Of a stretch of DNA of 36,985 nucleotides, positions 1 through 9,489 are shown piece by piece. The notes beneath the pieces are model-generated. The model saw only the letters and a list, made by a program, of their open reading frames with translations, searched no databases and had not been told where the DNA came from. The DNA comes from Acidobacteriaceae bacterium (GTDB taxonomy: Bacteria > Acidobacteriota > Terriglobia > Terriglobales > Acidobacteriaceae): the NCBI GenBank assembly GCA_030041045.1, contig JASHOQ010000108.1, positions 1 to 36,985 of the forward strand. The letters are read 5' to 3'. Made by a program: the position numbers and the translations under genes. Position 1 is the first letter of the stretch, and every line of letters starts with the position of its first letter.

Positions 1-495
1 AGTCCCTTCTTCGGCACCACCGTCTTTCATCCTCCATGGATTGGTCAATTACTTAGGAGTCAACTCGCTTCGTTTCAATCGCTTGCGAGTTATCCGCTCA
101 GGCCCGGTTTATCCGCATTGTCCGCCAGGACAGCCCCGTAATGCCGACCGTCTGGTTGGTGATCTCAAGGTTCAGTCTCCAGTGTCGCCCTGCTTCGGAC
201 GCACAAGACCACGGTCTGATGTGCGCATCGAGCGGTGATTCGCGCAAATTACTCAGGGACACCTGCCGACCATCACGAATTAAGCGGCGATGCGGTCCGG
301 CGCGACGGGGCGCGCTGCCCGATGAGGAGAACCTGTTCCGCTTTCAGGCAGATTTGGCGTAGAATTTGGGCTGCGTCTGAGAAGCCCGGCTGCCGGTTCC
401 GAAGAGCCAACCCTGAACGAGCATGGGCGCCGTGGAGGATTTTCCATTCTTTCCGGCTCGTGTCGGATGCGGTCTTTGCCTGAGGAGGGATCGGT
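1..495. other. Left-edge region with no supported gene
   Basis: Only short overlapping open frames occur here and none has a plausible ribosome binding site or recognisable protein. The stretch just before position 496 is the likely promoter and leader of the first gene. A TAGAAT hexamer at 360-365 could be a -10 box, but no convincing -35 box lies at the right distance. A Shine-Dalgarno sequence (GAGGAGG, about 482-488) closes the region. Confidence 0.5.
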
Positions 496-1998
496 TTGGA
501 ACCTGAGCACAGATCGCCATCCGCCGAGGCAACGCTTCCAGCGCAGGAGCAGTGCGAGCGCCAGATTCAGCGCATCCTTCGCTCGGCCACCTTTCGGAAC
601 GCCTCCATGCTGCAGCAGTTGCTGCAGTTCCTGGCCGCCAAAGCCTTTGAGCATGGCTCCGAAGCGATGAAGGAATACACCATCGGCGTCGAAGCGCTCA
701 GCCGCACCCAGGACTTCGATCCCAAGACCGACACCATCGTCCGAGTTCAGATTCATCGCCTCCGTCAGAAGCTGAAGGAGTATTACGACAGCGACGGCAG
801 CCGGGACCCGATCCTCGTCGATATTCCCAAGGGCCACTATGTACCCAGTTTTGAAACGCTTGCCGCCCCCGAGGCCGAACTCGATCGCGGCGAGGCGCCG
901 CTGCTGGACGCGCGCGTATCCGTCGCTGCCTCGTTCCTGGGCAACGGAAGCCACGCAAAAGCAGCGCCCCAACCCGATGCTGCCGCGCCTCCTTCCGCAC
1001 AGCCACGCACGGGCCGCATTCTTCTTGCGGTTGCTGCCGCAGTCACCGTCTTCGCGGTGGGTTTCTGGATCGGCGATCTTCGCCGCCACAGCGAAAAGGA
1101 GGCCTTGGCTCTCAATGCCGAAACCGCGGCTCGACAGGCCGATCCCGTCCGCGCCTTCTGGACCAGCCTGCTCGGCAACGATACGTCGCCGGTTATCGCC
1201 TATCCGGACGCCGTCTTTCTTCTCGACGACTCCAACGATCTCTTCCGCTTCCGTCGCGGCGCCAGCGATGATCGCGGCGCCCTCGTCGACCCCCACGTCG
1301 CTCAGCAGTTCGCTTCTAACCCCGCGCTTGTTGCCCGCGCCGGCCAGCTCTATTACGAAAACGCCTACTTCGGCGCTGGCGATGCCAAGGGGCTCGCCCT
1401 TCTCACCAATCTCTTTGGCCAGATGGGAATCAAGCCGATCATCAAGCCCAGCCGCGAAATCACGCCCGACGATCTCAAACAGCACAACGTCATCATGCTC
1501 GGTTCGTCGTTTCAGAATTTTGCCGTTGCCCAGCTGAGCAACACCGGCGATTTCAGCTTCCGCAACCCCGACACACGGCTCGAAGAGTGGCGCGGCATGA
1601 TTGTCAATGCGCACCCCGGCCCCAATGAGGCGCCCATCTACCGCACCGAACGCGATCCAGTCACACAAGTTCTGAAGACCGACTACAGTCTCGTCACCAT
1701 CCAGCCCGGAGTTGTTCCCGGCCGTTACATCGCCACGCTCGGCGGCCTCGACACTACAGGTACCGAAGGCGCCATCCTCTTTACCACTACCCGGCCGGGC
1801 GTGGAAGAACTCACGCGTGCTCTCGCCGCTCTCGGCGAATCCAGCACCAACGATTCGCCCGCCCTCTTTCAAGCGCTGCTCAGTGTTCGTCTCGAGAAGG
1901 GCTACGAAGTGCTGGGCGCTTCGCTCGTCTCGGTGCATTCTCTTCCCGTGCAGCACGGCCGCACGCCGGCATCCGGACCGCCGGCTTCCGCGCAGTAA
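496..1998 (+). CDS. Membrane-anchored protein with N-terminal DNA-binding-like acidobacterial domain
   Basis: The protein has 500 residues and starts at TTG 496, with a good GAGGAGG ribosome site about 7 bases upstream. Residues about 15-115 form a conserved block seen in many acidobacterial sensory proteins: a helical region, then EYTIGVEAL, then DFDPKTDTIVRVQIHRLRQKL, and a closing PKGHYVPSF. This block resembles winged-helix or adenylate-cyclase-associated regulator N-termini. One membrane segment follows at about 175-194, so the N-terminus is probably cytoplasmic and the C-terminal 300 residues periplasmic. I do not recognise the C-terminal domain. The architecture suggests a one-component transmembrane regulator in which an outer domain senses a signal. 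The DNA-binding role is an inference from the fold-like pattern, and the ligand is unknown. The next gene lies 271 bases downstream on the same strand and may be separately transcribed. Confidence 0.75.
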   Translation: MEPEHRSPSAEATLPAQEQCERQIQRILRSATFRNASMLQQLLQFLAAKAFEHGSEAMKEYTIGVEALSRTQDFDPKTDTIVRVQIHRLRQKLKEYYDSDGSRDPILVDIPKGHYVPSFETLAAPEAELDRGEAPLLDARVSVAASFLGNGSHAKAAPQPDAAAPPSAQPRTGRILLAVAAAVTVFAVGFWIGDLRRHSEKEALALNAETAARQADPVRAFWTSLLGNDTSPVIAYPDAVFLLDDSNDLFRFRRGASDDRGALVDPHVAQQFASNPALVARAGQLYYENAYFGAGDAKGLALLTNLFGQMGIKPIIKPSREITPDDLKQHNVIMLGSSFQNFAVAQLSNTGDFSFRNPDTRLEEWRGMIVNAHPGPNEAPIYRTERDPVTQVLKTDYSLVTIQPGVVPGRYIATLGGLDTTGTEGAILFTTTRPGVEELTRALAALGESSTNDSPALFQALLSVRLEKGYEVLGASLVSVHSLPVQHGRTPASGPPASAQ

Positions 1999-2269
1999 CT
2001 CGATACACCCGGTTTCGCGGCCGGTGCAATGTAACTGTGTTCGAAGCCCAAGCGATCCTGCGCCTTTCTCCGCGCGCTTCCTCTTGTTTCACATCTGCGT
2101 AACCCCTCTGTAACTACCCGCGCTTTTTTCCAGCCTATATCGTCGTATCTGCCGCGCGTTCACGGAAGTCCCGCACCAGTTCCAGGGAAAAACGCGCTCC
2201 CGAAGCGTGTATTGGCTTCCGGCGTTGGCTCCATCTTGCCGGGTCTTTCTTCACGAAAGGAAAGTGCCG

Positions 2270-3820
2270 ATGGATCGAAGAAAGTTCACGTCCTCGCTGG
2301 TGGCCTCCGCTCTCGTCTCCGGCCTAAATGGACGTGCAACCGCGGAATCCCTTCCCAGCCTCATACCCGCCCGGTCCTCCACCACTCCCAACTACTGGTG
2401 CACATGGGCCGCGCAGAATTACATGTACGGCCACAATCTTCCCGCGCTCGATCCACGCATTCTCGAGGGCGACTCCGGCGCCAACCTTGCGCACGACGCC
2501 ATGCGCGAGTCCATCCTCTTGGGCGAGCGTGGCTGGGCCGAAGCTTTTTATCCGAAAATCCGCGGCGACCTCTACTTGCTTCTCGACGACGGCTGGCAGA
2601 CAGGCGGCTCCAGCACCTTCGTTCTCGACACAACAAAATTCCCCCGCTTCCAGGGTTCTCCGCGTGAGCGCCTGGCCGCGCTCAATCGCGCACTTGTCGA
2701 CGCCGGCTGGCGCGGCGCAGCCCTTTGGTGCCGCAACACACCCGCAGGCGACTCCGGTCTTCCTCTGCTCGAGCGCAGCCAATCAGCGGCGGTCGGCTAC
2801 TGGAAGATCGATGGCGGCGATGCGCAATTCGACCTCATGCGCCTGCGCGACGAGTCCCATACCGCGCTCACCCTTGAGCACGTCCACGGCGAAATACCTG
2901 TCAACGGCGACTGGGCTAAAGACGGCCGCTTCGAGCCGCAATCCTGGGATTCGCGGCGAGTGGAAATCCTTCGCCGCAGCGACGTTTATCGCACTTATGA
3001 CGTCACTTCCATCCTCTCCCTGCCCACCACCCTTGATCGCGTGGCGCAACTGCTCCACGCTGCGCAGAATCACGCCGGGGTGCGCGGTCTCCTCAATGTC
3101 GAAGACGAGGTCTACGTGGCCGCGGTCCTCGGATGCACCATGGGCGTGATGCGCCATCCGCTGGTGGGTCTCAGGCCGGGCAGCGATGTGGATCTCTTCT
3201 TCAATGGCCCACGTCAGGCCAAGCGCCGCATGGATGAAGTCGTCCGCGCCGTGCGCTGGCAGCGCATCGCTCCGCCGTTCACGGCCGGCATTGGATCATT
3301 CGCTATGAGCAGCGAGATCCTCACCGATAGCTGGGTGCTGGAGCGCGGTCAGACCTGGCAAAGCGATCTCGTCGGCCACACCATCCATCAGGGTGCACCG
3401 GCCTGCCTCGCGCGCAACATCAATCTGCCGCAGGTGAGCGCGCCGGGCGACAAGCCCTTCGTCTTCGCCGCTGCATTTCCCAACGGCGCCGCCGCGATCG
3501 GCGTGCAGGAGCGCACTCTCGCAGGCAACGCCTGGTTCATGCCACCATGCGAGGTCATGCTCAACGTCGCATCGCTTCCGGGTCCATTCGGCATCTTTGG
3601 CGAGTTTTCAAGCCTCACTCTCGTCCTCAACCGGCCCTTGCAGAAGAGACGCATCCTGGCACAGGACCTCGCCGGCGACGAACCCCTCGACATCTCGAGG
3701 CAGGTACGCATCGACGGCGCGCGCCTGCATATCTCAGGCGAAATCATCCGCTCCGTCGGCCTGCACCACCGGACCGCGGGCGACTTGTCTTCGCCAGGCC
3801 TGGTGCTTGTGCTGGCTTAA
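2270..3820 (+). CDS. Tat-exported glycoside hydrolase-like protein (melibiase/GH36-like TIM barrel)
   Basis: The protein has 516 residues. The ATG at 2270 is chosen over an upstream GTG at 2207 because it follows a purine-rich GAAAGGAAA site and gives a clean twin-arginine signal (MDRRKFTSS followed by a hydrophobic stretch). The motif LLLDDGWQ (Asp106-Asp107) and the later YWKIDGGD (Asp181) are the pattern of clan-D glycosidases such as alpha-galactosidases, where the Asp of the K-x-D motif is the nucleophile. A C-terminal region of about 100 residues looks beta-rich. The enzyme would act in the periplasm on alpha-linked sugars, but I cannot place it in a precise GH family. It ends 38 bases before the convergent DUF362 gene. 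A distant homologue with another activity is possible. Confidence 0.65.
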   Translation: MDRRKFTSSLVASALVSGLNGRATAESLPSLIPARSSTTPNYWCTWAAQNYMYGHNLPALDPRILEGDSGANLAHDAMRESILLGERGWAEAFYPKIRGDLYLLLDDGWQTGGSSTFVLDTTKFPRFQGSPRERLAALNRALVDAGWRGAALWCRNTPAGDSGLPLLERSQSAAVGYWKIDGGDAQFDLMRLRDESHTALTLEHVHGEIPVNGDWAKDGRFEPQSWDSRRVEILRRSDVYRTYDVTSILSLPTTLDRVAQLLHAAQNHAGVRGLLNVEDEVYVAAVLGCTMGVMRHPLVGLRPGSDVDLFFNGPRQAKRRMDEVVRAVRWQRIAPPFTAGIGSFAMSSEILTDSWVLERGQTWQSDLVGHTIHQGAPACLARNINLPQVSAPGDKPFVFAAAFPNGAAAIGVQERTLAGNAWFMPPCEVMLNVASLPGPFGIFGEFSSLTLVLNRPLQKRRILAQDLAGDEPLDISRQVRIDGARLHISGEIIRSVGLHHRTAGDLSSPGLVLVLA

Positions 3821-3858
3821 TCCGTCCCCCGGCGCCAACGCGCACGGCGACTTTCACT

Positions 3859-5316
3859 TCAACTCAGCGGCAGGTAAACCAGCTCGATGCCTTTCCCATT
3901 CTTGGGGTCCTTGTTCCGCGAATACTGCCGGCTCTCGTCGCTGTCCCAGTGCTCGAACGCGCCCAGGCTCTCCACCGGCTTTCCACCCTGCATGTAGCGC
4001 GTTCCCGAAGGAGGGTTTTCGGCGAGCGCTTCTTCGGTAAGATAATCGTCCGCATTTGCGCGAATAAGAATGCGCGGATGCCCGTTCTCGTCCACGTTGT
4101 TCTTGGTCTGCGCATACAGGATGTCCAGCCCCACCGAGTCAATGGCCACGCCATCGAGCGAAGCCAGCAGGCTCGCCGGCCAATCCGTGTTCTCATACGG
4201 CTCCACGCGATTGAAGAACGGCGCATTGGGAAAGTGCAGAGGATACGACATGTGCCTGCGCGCGCAATAGAGCCCGTCGAGCACGTAGAGAATCGTTTTG
4301 GCGCCCAAGTTTGGCCCGGCTGAGAGATCTACCATGGGCGAGTAGGCGTGCGGCATCCCTCCCTGGTTGGTGTTGATGATCGAGTGCAGCTCGCCGGGGC
4401 CCTTGATGGAACCGAAATGGTTCTTCGCCGTGAGCGTCACGCCCGTTTGTCCCTCATCGCCGCCCTCGGCCGCCGCATAGGGATAGGAGTGCGCCTTCAC
4501 CAGCGCGATGTTCACGATGTAACTGGCGTCCATTACCTGCTGCGGGACAAAGCACGCGCCCTCGAAATGATCGGCCGAGTAACTCTGCCCCGGCACCCAT
4601 TGCGGCGCTTCCAGCCCGTGAATCTCGCCGTATGCCGGATGCTTTTGGTACCGCGGGTCCGGCGCGTCTCGCTGCACAAAGCGCACGTCGGGGTATTCGT
4701 TCCAGATGTGGTTGAGAAACCCGGGCCAAATATTGCGCTGCGCGTCGTAGACCAGGATGTCTTTCGGCTGCACCCCCACATGCTTCACCAGTTGCCGCAC
4801 CATGGCCAGCGCCACTTGCGGTGATACGTTCACCAGGTTGGTGGGCACCACCGGCTTGCTGTTGTTCATGTTCACTTTTACGGCCACGATCTCGCCCGTG
4901 CGATAACTCTTTTCGCCGGCGTGCCCCGATTGCTGCCCGAAATAGCGGAAGACGTTCCGCCACGCCTCTTCGTCCGTGGCTGCGCCCGTCACCTGCCGCA
5001 ACACGAGCGAGAGCATCGCGTCTACGCGCTCCTGGTCAGTGCTTTTGTCCATCCACCATTGGTCGTCTACCGATTCCCGGTTCCCGCTCCATCGCGTGGC
5101 TTTGGCATCGCGCACCCAAACTACGCGTCCCGGAAACACGCCGCGCGCCACGCCCAGCGGCAGGTTGCGCTGCTTCGGCGCGTAGTTGTAAAGCGTCAAA
5201 AGCTCAGCCAGCGCTTTTTCGTCGAGCGCGCCCGGAAGCCCAAACAAAGCCAGCGATCCCGCGGCGCTCTTCAAGATTTCGCGCCGTGAGCAAGGGTATT
5301 TCCTGTTTTTTGTCAT
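3859..5316 (-). CDS. Tat-exported DUF362 domain protein
   Basis: The protein has 485 residues. ATG 5316 is preferred to the TTG at 5367 because the protein then opens with a short basic stretch and a twin-arginine motif (SRREILKSAAG). No strong Shine-Dalgarno sequence is visible. The body carries features of DUF362 proteins: VAVKVNMNN followed by a Rossmann-like region with ILVYDAQ, LVKAHSYP, and the conserved TAKNHFGSIKGP. The biochemical role of this family is not well established. Some members carry iron-sulfur centres, but no ferredoxin-type cysteine cluster is visible here. It lies 138 bases downstream of the Oar-like receptor on the same strand, so the two may be co-transcribed. A long-loop inverted repeat at 5372-5412 sits between them. 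Confidence 0.8.
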   Translation of the reverse strand: MTKNRKYPCSRREILKSAAGSLALFGLPGALDEKALAELLTLYNYAPKQRNLPLGVARGVFPGRVVWVRDAKATRWSGNRESVDDQWWMDKSTDQERVDAMLSLVLRQVTGAATDEEAWRNVFRYFGQQSGHAGEKSYRTGEIVAVKVNMNNSKPVVPTNLVNVSPQVALAMVRQLVKHVGVQPKDILVYDAQRNIWPGFLNHIWNEYPDVRFVQRDAPDPRYQKHPAYGEIHGLEAPQWVPGQSYSADHFEGACFVPQQVMDASYIVNIALVKAHSYPYAAAEGGDEGQTGVTLTAKNHFGSIKGPGELHSIINTNQGGMPHAYSPMVDLSAGPNLGAKTILYVLDGLYCARRHMSYPLHFPNAPFFNRVEPYENTDWPASLLASLDGVAIDSVGLDILYAQTKNNVDENGHPRILIRANADDYLTEEALAENPPSGTRYMQGGKPVESLGAFEHWDSDESRQYSRNKDPKNGKGIELVYLPLS

Positions 5317-5371
5317 GAGAACGGAATCCGATTCCGCAATGCAATCTGGTGATAACCATGCCAGCAAGGGA

Positions 5372-5412
5372 GCAGGTGCGAAGCGAAAAATTCGATCCGC
5401 CCCTGCACCTGC
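5372..5412. repeat. Inverted repeat between receptor and DUF362 gene
   Basis: GCAGGTGC at 5372-5379 and GCACCTGC at 5405-5412 are perfect 8-base arms around a 25-base loop. On the minus strand the structure lies after the receptor stop codon and before the DUF362 start. It could attenuate transcription or stabilise the upstream message. There is no clear T-tract, so I do not call it a terminator. Confidence 0.35.
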
Positions 5413-5454
5413 GCCGCGCGCTTCTCTCTTGTGCGCGGCACTCGTTTACGCGCT

Positions 5455-8400
5455 TTAGAACGAGAACACCATGCCTAGCTGGCCCTGGCGCGGCAGATAG
5501 TCGTTGGTGATCTTCCCATAGTTCCCGTCCTGCACGCCCGTGTCCGGCGTCTGGTAGTTCACGCGGTTGAAGATGTTGAAGAACTGGGCCTGGAATTGCA
5601 CCTGCATGCGCTCGGCCAAGTGGATTGCTTTGGCAAACGACATATCCCAGCTTTGGTAACGCGGCCCATACCCCTGCCCCTCTGCAACGCCGTCATTGCC
5701 GAAAACGAATCCCTGCGGCTGCGAGAAGCAGCCGGTGTCGAACCATTCCGATATTGTGTGCGGATTGTCGGCCACCGAGCAGGTGTAATTGGCACGCTGT
5801 CCGCTGTTCTGGCTGAGCAAGTCACCCGAGCCTGCGGTGACCAGCAGTGGCGCGCCGGATCGGAAGTTGGTGACGCCGCTGATCGACCAGCCGCCAATGA
5901 TCGCGTCCTCGACGGGCGAAGCCGAGTTGGCGAATTGCTGACCGTGGCCGAATGGCAGCCCATAGACGTAGGTGAGGATGAGAGTCTGCGGGAAGTTGGC
6001 GTGGTGCCATCCCGCCGTATCCAAATACTGGTGCATGTCGTAGTTATCGAGCTGGTTGGAGTAGTTATCCATCAGCTTCGACCAGGTGTAGGCCCCGGTG
6101 AAAGTCAGGTTCGCTCCGGCGCGCCGCTCAAAGACGAGCTCGCCGGCGTTGTAATGCGACTTGGCGCCGCTGTTGCGGAAATCCACGGTGGAGATGGACC
6201 CATTGTCAGCCGCGGTCCAGTTGGGATTGCTGGGGAAGGTGTAATAGGGCTCACACTGCGGAAAACTGATGCCCAGCGCTGCAGCCGTCGGGCCCTCGGT
6301 GAACGTCGTCGGATTGCACTGGTTGAGCTGCCAGTCGTTGTAGAGATAGGCGCCTTTGGTGCCCACGTATGCGATATGGATCGACATGTTCGCGCTCAGC
6401 TCCCGTTCGATGCTGACGTTCCAGTTGTCGGCCTGGCTCTGGCGGAAGTTGCTGGCCACGTCATAGACGCCGAAGCCCACGGGCGAAAAGATGAACCCGC
6501 CCGGCGTTGTGCTAATGGGCACAATGGGCGTGTATACCGGCGTTCCGGTGGCGGAATCGCCGGGCAGGCCATTGGCCAGGATGAACGAGCCGCAGGACGA
6601 GTACTCCGCCGGGTTGGGGTTCGCAGGGTTATCTCCTACGCCATAAGGGGTTGAGCAGTTGCTCTGGGGTGCGGCGTTGTTTTCCTGCTCCAGCTCCGGA
6701 AAATTGCGTTCCAGCGTGCCGCCGTCGGCGCCAAAGTTGCCGTTGAAGTAGCTCACGCCAAAGGCGGCACGGTACGCCGTCCTGCCGCTGTCGGGCGTGT
6801 AGGCGATGCCGATGCGGGGCGCGAGATCGCCAAAATAGTTGTTTATATTGGGGCCGCGGTTGCTGGACGAAGCCACCTGAATTTCGCCGGCATTGGGGCC
6901 CGATAGAACGAAGTTGCTCTGCAGGTTCTTGGTATCCACGTCGTGCGTGTAGATGTCGTAACGGACACCGAGATTGAGTGTTACTTTGCTGGAGAGCCTG
7001 TAGTCATCCTGCGCGAACTCCCCGAATTCGTTGGTCCGCGTATTGGGTTTGTCGAAGAAATGGTCGCGGTCCACACCGTCCAGCGCTCCCACCAGGAAAT
7101 CGGCGAGGGACGCGGCGGTGGAGCCGGTGCCCGTGTAATTGCCGCCGGCAGCAAACTGCCCCCGCGGATCGTTCTGCGCGTTGAAGACGCGTGCCTGGAT
7201 GGGATCGATGGCAATGCCGAACTTCCAGTTATGGCGGCCACGCACGAAAGTGAACGCATCGTTGATCTGGTAAATGTTGGAGATTCTGCCCGTGGTTTGC
7301 GGCAACCATCCCGAGTCTCCCGTGCCCTCGAACCCGTTGAGATTCACCTGAGCAATGCCGCTGGTATCGGGATAGGCGGAGAGATTGCCATTGGGAACGC
7401 CCAGGGTATTGTTCTCGTCAGGATATTTCGCAAATGCAGCGGTGAAGTCAGCCGTGGAGTAGCGGCTGTAGCCAAGACGCAACTGGTTGATCATGGTGCC
7501 GTTGCTGCCGAAGGTGTGGTCCCAGCCCACAACGTCGTTGCTGAGCTGGTTGGTGTTTTCCCCGTCTCCGCCGTTCATGAAGGGATTCGGGCTGGTGTCG
7601 GCGCCGAAATACAGCGGTTGGGTTTGGTTCCGGTTGCTATACCCGAAGCGGGCAAAGAAGCGGTCGTTTTGCGAGAGCGCCCAGTCGACCCGGGCGTCTT
7701 CCTGCGGCATGGATGCATCGTTTACGAGCACCTGGCTGGCATTGCTGATGGGCCCGGAAAGATTGGGCAAAGGCCACACCGAGGGATTCAGGAAGGCCGC
7801 CGCAAGGGGAGAGATGTCTGACGTAGGCACCGTGTCGTAGGTCCCTGCAACCGTAATAGCGGAGCTGGCCGTGCAGGCCTGCGGATTGGCTGCGCCGTTG
7901 GCCTTGGCGCTGTAATAGCACGCCATGGCATTGGTGATCGGACCCGCCCCATTGGTGTCGAATGCCGACAGGTCGCCGCCGCGCGCTGCCGCCGTAGGCG
8001 AGCTCTGCAGGCTGGAGGAACCGGTGGCCAGCTTGAGCCACTGCAAATCGCCGGTGAAGAACAGCTTGTCCTTGATGATCGGGCCGTCCACTTCGCCGCC
8101 GAACATGTTGTAGTGGAATGGCGGGTTCACTTTGCTGAAGTAATCGGTCGAGTTGAAGTCCGTATTGCGGTTGAACTCAAAGAGCTGGCCGTGAAACCTG
8201 TTGGTTCCAGTCTTGGTGGTGATGTTGGACACCTGCGCGCCGAAGGTGCCGTATTCCGCCGTGGGGTCGCTGGTTTCCAGCTTCATTTCGCCAATGAAGT
8301 CGAATGGAATTTGCAGCCCCATATAACCGTTCTCGAGCTCGAAGTCGCTCACGCCATCCACCAGGTAGAGGTTCGACTCGAAAGGAAAGCCGTTCGTAGC

Positions 8401-8991
8401 CGTGTAGGCCCCGCCACCGCCGCCGCCCGGCGCCGTCGTCGCAGCCGTTGACGAATCTTCGCCATTGCCGGCTCCCCAGGCCGTGGGCGTGGATCCAGGA
8501 GCCAGCTGCATCAGCATCTGCGGGCTTCGCCCGTTGATGGGCAGGTTGTTGATTTGTGTCTGGTCGATGGTTGTGCCCAGGTCGGAGGTTGTGGTCTCTA
8601 CCAGCGGCGTCGCCCCTGTCACCGTAATCTCGGAGTTGACCGCGCCCGGCGATAGCGAAAAGTCGACGCGCGTGGACTGCTCTACCAGGACCTCATTGTG
8701 ACTCGAGATCTCTTTCTTGAACCCCTGGGCCTCCACGGTCACGGTGTACTCGCCCGGCGTCAAATTCGGAAACGTATAAAACCCCTGCGGGCCCGTCGTG
8801 GTTTTGTTCACCACATTGGTGCCCTCGTTGGTGAGCGTAACATTCCCATTGGGAATCACGGCTCCGGAAGAATCCTGAACCGATCCCAGAAGTGTTCCCG
8901 TCACCGCCTGTCCCATGGTCGCCTTCGCGCCCATCGCCAGCATCGTCAGCAGCCCGGCAGCCGCACAGAGCGTCATCCATCGATTCTGCAT
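5455..8991 (-). CDS. Oar-like TonB-dependent-receptor-type outer membrane protein
   Basis: The protein has 1178 residues. ATG 8991 follows a strong GGAGG site (8996-9000 on the complement). A signal peptide (about 1-28) precedes a carboxypeptidase-regulatory-like domain at about 30-110 (GTLLGSVQDSSGAVIPNG ... GFYTFPNLTPGEYTV). A plug-like region follows (INNLPINGRSP, YLVDGVSDFE), then a long beta-barrel ending in a terminal Phe, as expected for outer-membrane insertion. A run of six glycines lies near residue 188 in the plug. This architecture is abundant in acidobacteria and is assigned to uptake or binding of large substrates. No SusD-type partner is encoded nearby. The substrate is unknown, but the adjacent glycosidase and DUF362 genes suggest a glycan-related role. 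Confidence 0.88.
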   Translation of the reverse strand: MQNRWMTLCAAAGLLTMLAMGAKATMGQAVTGTLLGSVQDSSGAVIPNGNVTLTNEGTNVVNKTTTGPQGFYTFPNLTPGEYTVTVEAQGFKKEISSHNEVLVEQSTRVDFSLSPGAVNSEITVTGATPLVETTTSDLGTTIDQTQINNLPINGRSPQMLMQLAPGSTPTAWGAGNGEDSSTAATTAPGGGGGGAYTATNGFPFESNLYLVDGVSDFELENGYMGLQIPFDFIGEMKLETSDPTAEYGTFGAQVSNITTKTGTNRFHGQLFEFNRNTDFNSTDYFSKVNPPFHYNMFGGEVDGPIIKDKLFFTGDLQWLKLATGSSSLQSSPTAAARGGDLSAFDTNGAGPITNAMACYYSAKANGAANPQACTASSAITVAGTYDTVPTSDISPLAAAFLNPSVWPLPNLSGPISNASQVLVNDASMPQEDARVDWALSQNDRFFARFGYSNRNQTQPLYFGADTSPNPFMNGGDGENTNQLSNDVVGWDHTFGSNGTMINQLRLGYSRYSTADFTAAFAKYPDENNTLGVPNGNLSAYPDTSGIAQVNLNGFEGTGDSGWLPQTTGRISNIYQINDAFTFVRGRHNWKFGIAIDPIQARVFNAQNDPRGQFAAGGNYTGTGSTAASLADFLVGALDGVDRDHFFDKPNTRTNEFGEFAQDDYRLSSKVTLNLGVRYDIYTHDVDTKNLQSNFVLSGPNAGEIQVASSSNRGPNINNYFGDLAPRIGIAYTPDSGRTAYRAAFGVSYFNGNFGADGGTLERNFPELEQENNAAPQSNCSTPYGVGDNPANPNPAEYSSCGSFILANGLPGDSATGTPVYTPIVPISTTPGGFIFSPVGFGVYDVASNFRQSQADNWNVSIERELSANMSIHIAYVGTKGAYLYNDWQLNQCNPTTFTEGPTAAALGISFPQCEPYYTFPSNPNWTAADNGSISTVDFRNSGAKSHYNAGELVFERRAGANLTFTGAYTWSKLMDNYSNQLDNYDMHQYLDTAGWHHANFPQTLILTYVYGLPFGHGQQFANSASPVEDAIIGGWSISGVTNFRSGAPLLVTAGSGDLLSQNSGQRANYTCSVADNPHTISEWFDTGCFSQPQGFVFGNDGVAEGQGYGPRYQSWDMSFAKAIHLAERMQVQFQAQFFNIFNRVNYQTPDTGVQDGNYGKITNDYLPRQGQLGMVFSF

Positions 8992-9489
8992 ATTGCCTCC
9001 AAAGTTACGGTTTCTGCTCGGGCCGCGTGTCGCGTTCCGCGCATGGCCCTTGCCCCTCCGAATTCAGCCATTCCCCAAAAACAGACCAGATTCGTTGCCG
9101 TCCCCGAGGGAAGATTCAACCCGTTTTCGCTTCATGCAAGGCGTTGCGGCGGACCGCATCACGGGAATTCGCCCCAGCGTGCGTCCCTTGCCGGCGCGGG
9201 CTTCCGGATTTCGGGGATGGGATCACCGCTGATCATCTTGGGAGGTATAGATAGTAGCTGGCTAGTTACCGGGGGTTACGGAATTTTGAAACATGGATGC
9301 CAAGCTGCCCAATCTGAGCGGCTACAAAGGAGTGAGTTGCTGCTTTCCGGAAACGTTAACGAAGCGTTACATCCGATATCTTCCCTGTGGGCAGTTGGTT
9401 GCACTCGCCTGTCCGATTTTGGCGCGCATTTGCTTTAACGCTCCGTAGCCGAGACCGAAACGGCGCATCTGCCTCCGTTTTGTGGCATT
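8992..9489. promoter_or_regulatory. Long intergenic region upstream of the first Oar-like receptor
   Basis: About 500 bases separate the receptor start (transcribed left) from the stop codon of the next minus-strand gene. No protein-coding frame is credible. The region holds the receptor ribosome site (GGAGG, complement of 8996-9000) and a palindrome TAACG-N3-CGTTA at 9357-9369, flanked by AACGTT at 9352-9357. A GTTAC repeat occurs near 9265-9278. These may be regulator sites, but I cannot fix a -10/-35 pair. Confidence 0.4.

Noticed and set aside
280..1956. 558-residue open frame on the minus strand
   Set aside because: It is the mirror of the membrane protein gene on the plus strand. Its translation is low in recognisable motifs and has no ribosome site. 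High G+C produces long antisense frames.
2001..2040. Imperfect hairpin after the first gene
   Set aside because: The stem is broken and has no T-tract, so a terminator call is not supported.
2207..2269. Longer N-terminus for the glycosidase-like gene
   Set aside because: The GTG at 2207 has no ribosome site and would bury the twin-arginine signal 21 residues in.
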